A DNA stretch of 7,616 bases from Chloroflexota bacterium (GCA_016191985.1 JACPVB010000121.1:1-7616); one strand, 5' to 3'. Positions 1-5,956 are shown, numbered from the stretch's first letter. Notes: generated by a model from the letters alone, not told the origin. Numbers and translations: made by a program.

Positions 1-351
1 CCAATCCACGTGATGGCCGTGGAAGGCCCAATCTGGCGAAAAGCGGACTTCGAATAATTTGATGTTTTGTTTGGCGCAATCTTCGAACAACTCCCAGGCA
101 ATGCGCTCGAAGACAGCGGGCGAAGTAATGCTGTTTTGAAAAATTGCAAACGCATCCAGTACGGCCTGCAAATCCCGCAACTGGTCGTAGACCTTGACAC
201 GCTTATCCAATTCACTGGCTTCATAGGATGACAAGTCCAGGTTGTATTCGCGCGCGATGTCAATAATGGTCTGCGTGCGAATCGCGCCTTCGAGATGGCA
301 GTGGATTTCGATCTTGGGGAGGTCGTTGTATTTTGGGTCGAAGTTTTTCAT
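1..351 (-). CDS. add: Adenosine deaminase family protein, N-terminal part (runs off left edge)
   Basis: The first 117 residues of a metal-dependent deaminase that hydrolyses the amino group of adenosine (or a related purine) to give inosine and ammonia in the cytoplasm. The frame starts at ATG 351-349 and is open to base 1. Residues 11-25 read LPKIEIHCHLEGAIR, the family's first beta strand, with zinc ligands H17 and H19 in the HxH motif. Residues 100-107 (FEVRFSPD) match the family's conserved second strand, usually written ELRFSP. The family is usually about 330-350 residues, so roughly two thirds lies outside. The Shine-Dalgarno is weak (AGG, 5 nt before ATG). The start was chosen because the conserved block begins only 11 residues in. 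A 168-bp gap containing a plausible promoter separates it from the amidase upstream, so it may be transcribed separately. Adenine deaminase or aminodeoxyfutalosine deaminase cannot be excluded without the C-terminal half. Confidence 0.85.
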   Translation of the reverse strand, partial: MKNFDPKYNDLPKIEIHCHLEGAIRTQTIIDIAREYNLDLSSYEASELDKRVKVYDQLRDLQAVLDAFAIFQNSITSPAVFERIAWELFEDCAKQNIKLFEVRFSPDWAFHGHHVDW

Positions 352-371
352 GGAAGCCTGTTTTTTCAGAG

Positions 372-384
372 AGTGCGTCGCACC
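372..384. repeat. 13-bp palindromic word, copy 1 (inverted pair with 448-460)
   Basis: AGTGCGTCGCACC here is the exact reverse complement of GGTGCGACGCACT at 448-460. Each copy also contains an 11-bp self-palindrome (GTGCG-T-CGCAC). It lies about 30 bp downstream of the candidate -10 box and 21 bp before the deaminase start codon, so it would fall in the 5' untranslated region. It may be an operator half of a pair or a dispersed palindromic repeat. Confidence 0.6.
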
Positions 385-413
385 TTACTTAATCAGAAAG
401 TCCAATCGAGCAG

Positions 414-441
414 ATTGTACTTATTAACAGAAAAATGTTAC
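414..441 (-). promoter_or_regulatory. Candidate sigma70-type promoter for the deaminase gene
   Basis: Reading the minus strand, GTAACA (441-436; four of six matches to TTGACA) is followed after 16 bp by TACAAT (419-414; five of six matches to TATAAT). The spacer is AT-rich, unlike its surroundings. Transcription would start near 407, about 55 bp before the ATG. The assignment rests on consensus matching alone. Confidence 0.4.
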
Positions 442-447
442 CCGTCT

Positions 448-460
448 GGTGCGACGCACT
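448..460. repeat. 13-bp palindromic word, copy 2 (inverted pair with 372-384)
   Basis: GGTGCGACGCACT is the perfect reverse complement of the copy at 372-384, with 63 bp between them. It lies 6 bp upstream of the candidate -35 box. The two copies therefore bracket the candidate promoter, with centres 76 bp apart. Confidence 0.6.
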
Positions 461-469
461 GCGACGGTA

Positions 470-511
470 GACCGTGGAGGGCGGGTCTGTGGTCTATCAT
501 CGTCCACGGTC
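470..511. repeat. Degenerate GTCCACGGTC-type inverted repeat after the amidase gene
   Basis: GACCGTGGA (470-478) and TCCACGGTC (503-511) form a 9-bp perfect inverted repeat with a 24-bp spacer that holds a related word, GGTCTA (491-496), the complement of TAGACC (468-473). On the minus strand this comes 9 bp after the amidase stop codon. It could fold in the amidase transcript, but no T-run follows, so it is a weak terminator candidate at best. Confidence 0.4.
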
Positions 512-519
512 AATAGATT

Positions 520-1800
520 TTACCCTGCCGCTAATCTCAAAACCGTTTGCAACAGCACATTCGCGCCATTCACACAATCTTCCCATTTCGTAAATTCACG
601 TGGTGAGTGACTTGCGCCATCTACAGATGGAACAAAGATCATGCCAACGGGACATAAGTCCGCGAGTGATTGCCCATCGTGGCCCGCGCCTGATGAAAGA
701 GAAACATGCATCAGGCCGAGATCATCACAAGAAGCGGCGAAAGCATTGCAAACTTTTTCGTGCATGATGCTGGGTGAATGTTTTCCGAGAAATTCGATCT
801 CCAACTCCAAGCCAAAACGCCTCGCTTCTTTTTGCGCCAATTCAAGCAGGGCTATATCAAGTCGATTAAATTCCTCTTCATCAGGCGAACGGAATTCGAG
901 CGCAAGGTCAACACGCGCCGGGACGATGTTGAACGCGCCAGGCGCAAAATCCATTTTGCCAACGTTCACCACACAATTTGGAAAATCCCTCATCACCAAC
1001 TCACGCGCCGCAAGCGTGAACGCACTCGCGCCCAACGACGCATCGAGCCGGTCATCTATGGTAGTGGAACCTGCATGGTCCGCCCGCCCGATAAAAGATA
1101 AACGATACGACCAAATCCCAACGATGGCGGAGACAATGCCAATATTCATTCCCGCACGCTCGAGTCGCTTGCCCTGTTCGATGTGCAATTCCAAATATCC
1201 CGCCAGCGAATCTTTCGGGCGCGCGGCGCTCAACATGCTTTCTTCCGATAACCCCGCCCGCTTCATACCTGCGACCAGATTCTCACGTCCGCCGCGCGGC
1301 GAAGCCAAATCTTTTTGATGGAGATGCCCGGCCAGCGCCGCGCTCCCAAGCAAACCGACCAACGTGCCCTCCTCGTCTGTGAAATCAATCGCCTCCAAAT
1401 TGACCTTGAGCCTGATTCCATTTTCTTTGACAGTTTTCAACACCTCAAGCGCTGCCATCACGCCGAGGGCGCCATCAAACCGTCCACCATTAGGGACGGA
1501 GTCCAGGTGGGAGCCGAGGAGAAACGTCTGGTCTCGATACGCCCCGCCAAAACCATGCGGGGCTACTCGACCAGCAGAGGATTTAAGTATTGCCGAATGA
1601 TTCCCTGCCCCATCGGTATGAAATTCCAAGCCAGATTTTTCGATCTCTTCTTTAAACCATTGGCGCGCGGTGAGATGCGCTTCGCTGAAGGTGGGGCGGT
1701 TCACTCCGCCATCTGCTGTAGCGCCGATGGATGCCAGTTGGGAAAACGAATCAAGCATACGGTCCGAGTTGATGCGAAGAGTGGAAAATGCCTGGGTCAT
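520..1800 (-). CDS. Zn-dependent amidase, hydantoinase/carbamoylase family (peptidase M20)
   Basis: A 426-residue cytoplasmic metal-dependent amidohydrolase of the group containing N-carbamoyl-L-amino-acid hydrolase, beta-ureidopropionase and allantoate amidohydrolase. These release ammonia and CO2 from carbamoyl or ureido compounds. Numbered from the chosen ATG, the two-metal site is complete: H98 (LGSHLDS), bridging D109 (GGRFDGALG), the E143-E144 pair (FTDEEGT), H206 (ELHIEQG) and H398 (GASHSPRE). The dimerisation-domain motif GRADHAGST starts near residue 238. Length is normal. An in-frame ATG 12 codons upstream (1836) is open, but AAGGAG at 1815-1810 sits 9 nt before ATG 1800, and the extra 12 residues precede the conserved N-terminus, so 1800 is preferred. 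GGRFDG resembles carbamoylases more than allantoate hydrolases. The adjacent purine deaminase suggests nucleobase or ureide nitrogen salvage, but substrate cannot be read from the sequence. Confidence 0.9.
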   Translation of the reverse strand: MTQAFSTLRINSDRMLDSFSQLASIGATADGGVNRPTFSEAHLTARQWFKEEIEKSGLEFHTDGAGNHSAILKSSAGRVAPHGFGGAYRDQTFLLGSHLDSVPNGGRFDGALGVMAALEVLKTVKENGIRLKVNLEAIDFTDEEGTLVGLLGSAALAGHLHQKDLASPRGGRENLVAGMKRAGLSEESMLSAARPKDSLAGYLELHIEQGKRLERAGMNIGIVSAIVGIWSYRLSFIGRADHAGSTTIDDRLDASLGASAFTLAARELVMRDFPNCVVNVGKMDFAPGAFNIVPARVDLALEFRSPDEEEFNRLDIALLELAQKEARRFGLELEIEFLGKHSPSIMHEKVCNAFAASCDDLGLMHVSLSSGAGHDGQSLADLCPVGMIFVPSVDGASHSPREFTKWEDCVNGANVLLQTVLRLAAG

Positions 1801-1809
1801 AAACTTGGT

Positions 1810-1815
1810 CTCCTT
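1810..1815 (-). promoter_or_regulatory. Shine-Dalgarno that sets the amidase start at 1800
   Basis: AAGGAG on the minus strand, 9 nt before ATG 1800. The alternative ATG at 1836 has no comparable purine run upstream, so this site decides the start. Confidence 0.75.
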
Positions 1816-1877
1816 AAGATTTCGGAAGTCTCCCATGAATCGCTCAAGTCGTAAAGATTTCCAAACAGGTTATTTCT

Positions 1878-1952
1878 GTACCGCAACTCGCAAGATGAAT
1901 CTCCCTGGCACTGCCCGTGATTTGCTTAGCAAATCAGGCAAGTGTGCGGTAC
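1878..1952. repeat. Nested palindrome upstream of the amidase gene
   Basis: The core TGATTTGCTTAGCAAATCA (1918-1936) is a perfect 19-bp palindrome with a single central base. Outside it, CACTGCC (1909-1915) pairs with GGCAAGTG (1937-1944) with one bulged base, and GTACCGCA (1878-1885) pairs exactly with TGCGGTAC (1945-1952). The left half carries 23 unpaired bases (1886-1908). It lies 78-152 bp upstream of the amidase ATG and contains no T-run, so an operator or a structured leader is more likely than a terminator. A small palindromic mobile-element relic is also possible. Confidence 0.55.
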
Positions 1953-2004
1953 TACATGAGCTAATAAAAAATGGAGTTGAGGTTTGAATTTACACCCATA
2001 ATTT

Positions 2005-2036
2005 AAAACGCCTGCGTTTTTTAACGCAGGCGTTTT
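2005..2036. terminator. Strong hairpin terminator closing the signalling operon, probably bidirectional
   Basis: A perfect 14-bp stem (2005-2018 with 2023-2036) has a four-base loop at 2019-2022. It is GC-rich in the middle (CGCCTGCG) with A/T ends, so both strands end the stem in TTTT. On the minus strand it starts 25 bp after the response-regulator stop. On the plus strand the tail (TTTTGTATTTATTT) is even more T-rich. It would stop read-through into the amidase gene. Confidence 0.85.
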
Positions 2037-2061
2037 GTATTTATTTCATTAGAAAATTCGG

Positions 2062-2781
2062 TTATTCCCTCGAACGTTTGAAATCCACAAAACGATAGCC
2101 CACTCCGCGCTCGGTGAGGATGTATTGCGGGTCGGCAGGGTCCTTCTCCAGTTTCTGGCGCAGATAGTTGATGTAGAGGCGGACGTAATGCGGCTCGTCA
2201 CGATATTCATAACCCCAGACCTTTTGGAGCAACTGGTCGTGGGAAACCACCCAGCCTGCGTTTTGTACAAGATGGAAAAGCAGGCGATATTCCGTGGGGC
2301 GCAGTTTGACGAGCTTGCCTTCCAGCCAGATCTCGCGGCGGTCAAAATCGATTTTAAGGCGTTTGTCAATTTCAAGCAGGCCGTGCATGGGACCGGTGGC
2401 GCCTTCCGTGCGGCGCAGCACCGCCTTGGCGCGGCTGACCAGTTCGCGCGGGCTGAAGGGCTTGGTGATGTAATCATCCGCGCCATGTTCCAAGCCGCGT
2501 ACGCGGTCATCCTCCTCCCCTTTGGCAGTGAGCATGATGACTGGCACATTACTAAACTCGCGGATGGTTTCCAACACCTCGAACCCGTCGAGGTCGGGCA
2601 TCATCACATCCAGCAGGATCAGGTCCGGGGTAACATCCCGTATTTTTTGAATGGCCTGTTTGCCATTAAAAGCCTCGCTTACTTGAAAGCCGTCATGCTC
2701 GAGGTTCATGCGGATGAAGCGTACCATGCGCTCTTCATCATCCACAACGAGGATGCGGCGGCGGTCAAAAGAATCAGACAT
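2062..2781 (-). CDS. OmpR/PhoB-family response regulator, no kinase partner in view
   Basis: A 239-residue two-domain DNA-binding response regulator, the last gene of the operon. The receiver domain (about 8-123) has the acidic pair D14-D15, phospho-acceptor D58 (LILLDVMMPD), T85 and K107 (ITKPFS), so it should accept phosphate from a histidine kinase. The C-terminal winged helix (about 133-235) has the usual features, including LRPTEYRLL, the helix pair around VWGYEY and HYVRLYINYLRQKLE, and the final TERGVGYRF hairpin. The start follows the previous stop by one base (TAA-G-ATG), with GAGGG 7 nt upstream, so its translation is probably coupled to the 80-residue protein. No histidine kinase is visible on either strand. 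Ser/Thr phosphorylation by the upstream kinase is possible but only inferred. Helix 3 resembles KdpE-type regulators, but a named orthologue is not claimed. Confidence 0.95.
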   Translation of the reverse strand: MSDSFDRRRILVVDDEERMVRFIRMNLEHDGFQVSEAFNGKQAIQKIRDVTPDLILLDVMMPDLDGFEVLETIREFSNVPVIMLTAKGEEDDRVRGLEHGADDYITKPFSPRELVSRAKAVLRRTEGATGPMHGLLEIDKRLKIDFDRREIWLEGKLVKLRPTEYRLLFHLVQNAGWVVSHDQLLQKVWGYEYRDEPHYVRLYINYLRQKLEKDPADPQYILTERGVGYRFVDFKRSRE

Positions 2782-2782
2782 C

Positions 2783-3025
2783 TTATTCCCTCACAAAACC
2801 AATAATCTTTTCTTCGTCAGCATTCTCGAGAATTTCTATGAAACTGATCTTTGTCAAAGGCCAGATTACTTTGGTTACATTATTATCGATATAGTGCAGG
2901 TCCTTGCCGTCTTTTTGGCGCGGATTTATAACTACAATAATCGTATCCGTTGGCTTGGGGAGGTCTTCAATCTCTCCAGATACGGAGGTCTCCCCGGCAA
3001 TATGTAAAATGACCGAATACGCCAT
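2783..3025 (-). CDS. Small uncharacterised protein between the FHA gene and the response regulator
   Basis: An 80-residue soluble protein of unknown function. No signal peptide, membrane segment or cysteine pattern is visible. It alternates short beta-prone stretches (YSVILHI, TIIVVINP, KVIWPL, ISFIEIL) with charged turns such as PRQKDGKDL, and ends in an acidic stretch (ENADEEK) before GFVRE. This pattern suits a small beta-barrel or sandwich. ATG 3025 is preceded by purine-rich GAGAG at about 6 nt and lies 16 nt after the FHA gene's stop. Its own stop is one base before the response-regulator start, so it is very probably a real, co-translated gene. Its position suggests an adaptor or accessory role for the regulator or the FHA protein, but nothing in the sequence proves this. 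Confidence 0.75.
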   Translation of the reverse strand: MAYSVILHIAGETSVSGEIEDLPKPTDTIIVVINPRQKDGKDLHYIDNNVTKVIWPLTKISFIEILENADEEKIIGFVRE

Positions 3026-3041
3026 GTTTCACTCTCTTTTC

Positions 3042-3554
3042 CTATTTGTTTTTTACCAAAACTTGTATTTTCATTTTTCCAAGCGCAATCACATCGCCAT
3101 GATGAATCAACTGCTCCACATTTGGATTCAGCCGCTTCCCGTTGACGTACGTCCCGTTGGCAGAGCCAAGGTCCATGAAGATCAGACGGTCACCGTCCCG
3201 TTTGATGACCGCATGAAGGCGCGACACACCGGCGGCATAGGCCTGGTATGGCGAGAGGTCGATATCGGGCATGATGGGTTGTCCTTCACTGATTCGGCCC
3301 ATGGTAAATTCATTCCGTGAAGAAAGTGGAAGGACCTGTCCCGTATCAAGAAGATGAAGACTGCCCCAGGCATCACTGCCATCAAACGGCTGATAGGCAT
3401 CATCGTCGGCGTAGCCCTGATTCACTTTTTTAAAATTATCGGTGGTAATGGTTTGGGTAATCAGAGAGTCCTTACCAACCAGTTGAGCGCCGCATTCCGC
3501 GCAAAACATTGCGCCAGCCATATTGGCATGTTTGCAAGTTGAACAAACGATCAT
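3042..3554 (-). CDS. Zinc-ribbon plus FHA phosphothreonine-binding protein
   Basis: A 170-residue cytoplasmic protein that should read Thr phosphorylation. A short zinc ribbon lies at residues 4-21 (C4-x2-C7 and C18-x2-C21). A polar linker (about 25-65) contains a Thr cluster, T33, T35, T37 and T38. The FHA domain (about 66-168) has all phosphopeptide-binding landmarks: G86-R87, S111-R112 and H114 (GVSRLHA), and N133-G134-T135 with N138 (SANGTYVNG). The fold should therefore bind phosphothreonine rather than be a degenerate copy. The start codon overlaps the stop of the J-VWA gene by four bases (ATGA), and GGAG lies about 10 nt upstream, so translation is coupled. Its obvious partner is the kinase in the same operon. 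The layout of a Thr-rich segment before one FHA domain recalls GarA/OdhI, although those lack a zinc ribbon. Confidence 0.92.
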   Translation of the reverse strand: MIVCSTCKHANMAGAMFCAECGAQLVGKDSLITQTITTDNFKKVNQGYADDDAYQPFDGSDAWGSLHLLDTGQVLPLSSRNEFTMGRISEGQPIMPDIDLSPYQAYAAGVSRLHAVIKRDGDRLIFMDLGSANGTYVNGKRLNPNVEQLIHHGDVIALGKMKIQVLVKNK

Positions 3555-5032
3555 CTTGCCTTCTCCTTTACACCGCCAAGCAAAAGCGCACGGGTTTGGT
3601 ATTTAATATCCTTATTGCCGCTCGCGCTCCAGGCGTGCATTCTTTCCAGATTGTCCGCTTCGAATAGTGCGGTTTTCGCCAGGGAATGTTCACCTTGCGA
3701 TAGCAGGTGTGTGGCGAGGTTGTGCAAATGGCGCGCTGCCGCATCATACTGGCCCGCATCCGCTGCCGTTCGCGCCCGTTCCTGCATCCGATATAAGGTC
3801 AGGCGTGAAAGCGCGCTCAAGATTCGAGTGGGGGGCGGTTCAGCGGATGGGTTTGGACGAACTTCACGGGTGAGGTGCAAACGAATTGGAGGCACCGGCA
3901 TGGGGCGGGCCGTAATGGATGTTTTCAACGAGCCGCTTATTAACGTTAATATATCGTCATTCAAGGCTTCCGGGGCAACAAGAAATTCAAATAATACCTG
4001 TAGTGGAGCCTCTCGAAGGATCGGGCCAAGGTGCATGGGAGACTCGATCTCCACCGCCCCGCCTTCAGGCTGGAGACGGAACGCATAATTAATTTTGACA
4101 TGCTCCTGTTCCTTGAATTCAAGCAGCACATCATCCGCATAAATGTTGATCAGTGCCTTGAATTTTTCAACAAGCAGGCGCTCTATATCCTTTGGTTTTG
4201 AAATATAAGCGGATGAGCCGCCTGTGCGGCTGGCAAGGGCATCCAGAAAAATATCGTTCCATTCATTCCCGATCCCCATACCGGTGATGCCAATATTCTG
4301 AGCGGCAGCTTCCTCGGCCAGTTGCAGGCAAGCCTGCTCGTCGCCATAGGTTTTGCCATCCGTCAACAAAATAATATGGTTGACACGGGAAGGGTCGAGC
4401 GTGCGGCGTACTTCGCGCATCCCGGTCTCCAAACCATTAAATATCTCTGTTGCGCCGGAGGCCTGCATCATTTGAATGCGGCCTTCCTGCTTCTTCTTAT
4501 CTGGATTAATTGAAGCGGGGACAATCACTTCGGCGCGGTCGCTAAAAGAGACAACGCTCAATACATCTTCCGGACGCAGACTCCTCAGCAACTGAATGGC
4601 GGTGGCTTTGACAATATCCAATTTTTCGCCCTGCATGGAAGTGGAACGATCCAGCACCAGGCAGATGTTTAAAGGAGGGGTGGGGAGACTGGTCTTTTCT
4701 TCGCGTGAACTGACCTCAAGCAGCGCATAGATCAACTGCGGTTCTCCCAACCGGACAAGGTTGGGCCGGCTGAAATGAATTTCGTGCTTTACTGCGGCAT
4801 TTACCTCAATTTCGGGAGGCAGAGTGGCATCATACATGCTGCGGCGCTTGGGGTTCGCAAGCACTTCATAGGCTTGTTGGATTTCCAGGAATAATTCCGT
4901 CTCGCCAGGCGCTACGTTCTTATCCGGGTGTAATCGCTGGGCTGCATCAAAGTAGGCGCGTTTAATATCCTCCGACGACGCGTCACGGAATACTCCCAAA
5001 ACGGCATAATAATCGGGCTTGCTGATTGACAT
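3551..5032 (-). CDS. J-domain (DnaJ-like) plus VWA domain fusion protein
   Basis: A 493-residue multidomain protein. Residues 6-68 are a J-domain with the Hsp70-stimulating motif H35-P36-D37 (RLHPDKN). A VWA domain (about 119-295) carries a complete metal-ion-dependent adhesion site: D128, S130 and S132 (LDRSTS), T195 (GATEI) and D225 (LLTDG). A beta-rich segment (about 298-400) and a helical, TPR-like tail (about 403-470) follow. There is no signal peptide or membrane helix, so it should be cytoplasmic. ATG 5032 is preferred because it follows the PP2C stop by one base (TAA-G-ATG), like the response-regulator start; a TTG three codons earlier (5041) would overlap PP2C by eight bases. The J-domain predicts DnaK recruitment, and VWA domains usually scaffold protein complexes. 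Together with the kinase and phosphatase genes upstream, this suggests a phosphorylation-controlled chaperone adaptor, which is inference. Confidence 0.93.
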   Translation of the reverse strand: MSISKPDYYAVLGVFRDASSEDIKRAYFDAAQRLHPDKNVAPGETELFLEIQQAYEVLANPKRRSMYDATLPPEIEVNAAVKHEIHFSRPNLVRLGEPQLIYALLEVSSREEKTSLPTPPLNICLVLDRSTSMQGEKLDIVKATAIQLLRSLRPEDVLSVVSFSDRAEVIVPASINPDKKKQEGRIQMMQASGATEIFNGLETGMREVRRTLDPSRVNHIILLTDGKTYGDEQACLQLAEEAAAQNIGITGMGIGNEWNDIFLDALASRTGGSSAYISKPKDIERLLVEKFKALINIYADDVLLEFKEQEHVKINYAFRLQPEGGAVEIESPMHLGPILREAPLQVLFEFLVAPEALNDDILTLISGSLKTSITARPMPVPPIRLHLTREVRPNPSAEPPPTRILSALSRLTLYRMQERARTAADAGQYDAAARHLHNLATHLLSQGEHSLAKTALFEADNLERMHAWSASGNKDIKYQTRALLLGGVKEKAR

Positions 5033-5033
5033 C

Positions 5034-5951
5034 TTATCCAATCATTTGCGCTAAGATAACGGTAATATTGTCCGGGCCACCGGCGGCGTTGGCAGCTTCC
5101 ACCAAATTCTGACAGGCGCGGTGCAGGTTGGGGGCATCCGTGATCATACGGAAAATATCGCTCTCATTCAGGACTCCCCAAAGCCCGTCACTACAAATCA
5201 TCAGATAGCCCGGTTGGGGGAATGGAACTGTAAAAATATCGGCTTCAAGCGATTCACCCTGCCCCAAGGCGCGGATCAGCACATTGCGATGGGGGAAGTT
5301 TTCGGCTTCGTCCTTGCTGAGGTGTCCGAGCTCTTCCAGTCGTTTGACCAGTGAATGGTCGCGTGTGATCGTTTCCATCCTGCCATCCAGGTGAACGGCA
5401 TAGGCGCGGCTATCTCCCACATGAGCGATGGTGACTTGTTGTCCCAGCACCAGCGCGGCTGTGACAGTGGTTCCACTGCCCGGCGCTTCACGCTGGACGT
5501 ACTGATGCGCTTCCATAATCGAGTTTTCCATCACCTCTTGCAGCGAGTCCTGAAGGCTTTGCGTGGGCAGGCTGTAAAGATAGGAATGGAATTTTTTGGT
5601 AATGTTGCCGCCCATGATGCGGATGGCGGCATTGCTGGCCACTTCACCAAATTGATGGCCGCCCATCCCATCCGCGACAATATACAACCCGAAGGGAATA
5701 TTCTCAGTGCTGCCGGAGATAGTGGAGGTCAGCGCGAGCACGCTATCCTCATTGTGATCACGCTGCTTGCCAACAGACTGGCCGACGCTGGATATGAGTT
5801 GTTTCATCTCATACTTTAAGTTCTGGCCTGCAACAATGGAGTTTATTTGCTGGTCGGTAAGCGGTGCAGTAGTAGCCGTATCCAGCTGTTTCTGCTTGGC
5901 GGTTACGGGTTCTTCTTTTGAACCAAATAATTTTCGAAAGAAATCAGCCAC
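5034..5951 (-). CDS. PP2C-family Ser/Thr protein phosphatase
   Basis: A 305-residue metal-dependent phosphatase expected to remove phosphate from Ser/Thr residues placed by the upstream kinase. The PP2C domain covers about residues 55-304. Metal-site residues are present: E68-D69 (RDHNEDS), D94-G95 (VADGMGGH), D255 (CSDGLWG) and D294 (GGPDNIT). The GSGTT and HVGDSRAY motifs are also intact, so it should be active. A 50-residue N-terminal extension begins with an amphipathic FFRKLFG stretch and has a Thr cluster (T25, T27, T28, T32), a possible phosphorylation or FHA-docking region. The start is GTG 5951, with AAGGAG (5962-5957) five bases upstream and 11 bp after the kinase stop. No membrane segment is seen. 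Its closest known analogues are bacterial phosphatases paired with Ser/Thr kinases, such as PstP/PrpC. Confidence 0.95.
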   Translation of the reverse strand: MADFFRKLFGSKEEPVTAKQKQLDTATTAPLTDQQINSIVAGQNLKYEMKQLISSVGQSVGKQRDHNEDSVLALTSTISGSTENIPFGLYIVADGMGGHQFGEVASNAAIRIMGGNITKKFHSYLYSLPTQSLQDSLQEVMENSIMEAHQYVQREAPGSGTTVTAALVLGQQVTIAHVGDSRAYAVHLDGRMETITRDHSLVKRLEELGHLSKDEAENFPHRNVLIRALGQGESLEADIFTVPFPQPGYLMICSDGLWGVLNESDIFRMITDAPNLHRACQNLVEAANAAGGPDNITVILAQMIG

Positions 5952-5956
5952 AAGAA

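Noticed and set aside
641..1318. Long open frame on the plus strand opposite the amidase (225 codons)
   Set aside because: It lies entirely antisense to a gene with a complete metal site, its translation is rich in Ser, Arg and Pro without any motif, and it has no ribosome-binding site of note.
1801..1836. Longer amidase with 12 more residues from ATG 1836
   Set aside because: The clear AAGGAG lies inside this extension and is correctly spaced for ATG 1800.
2125..2805. Plus-strand frame of 226 codons opposite the response regulator
   Set aside because: It mirrors the codon pattern of the regulator on the other strand and shows no recognisable domain.
5033..5041. TTG start three codons upstream for the J-VWA gene
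   Set aside because: It would overlap the PP2C coding region by eight bases without gain; ATG 5032 directly after the PP2C stop fits the operon's other junction and the J-domain starts soon after.
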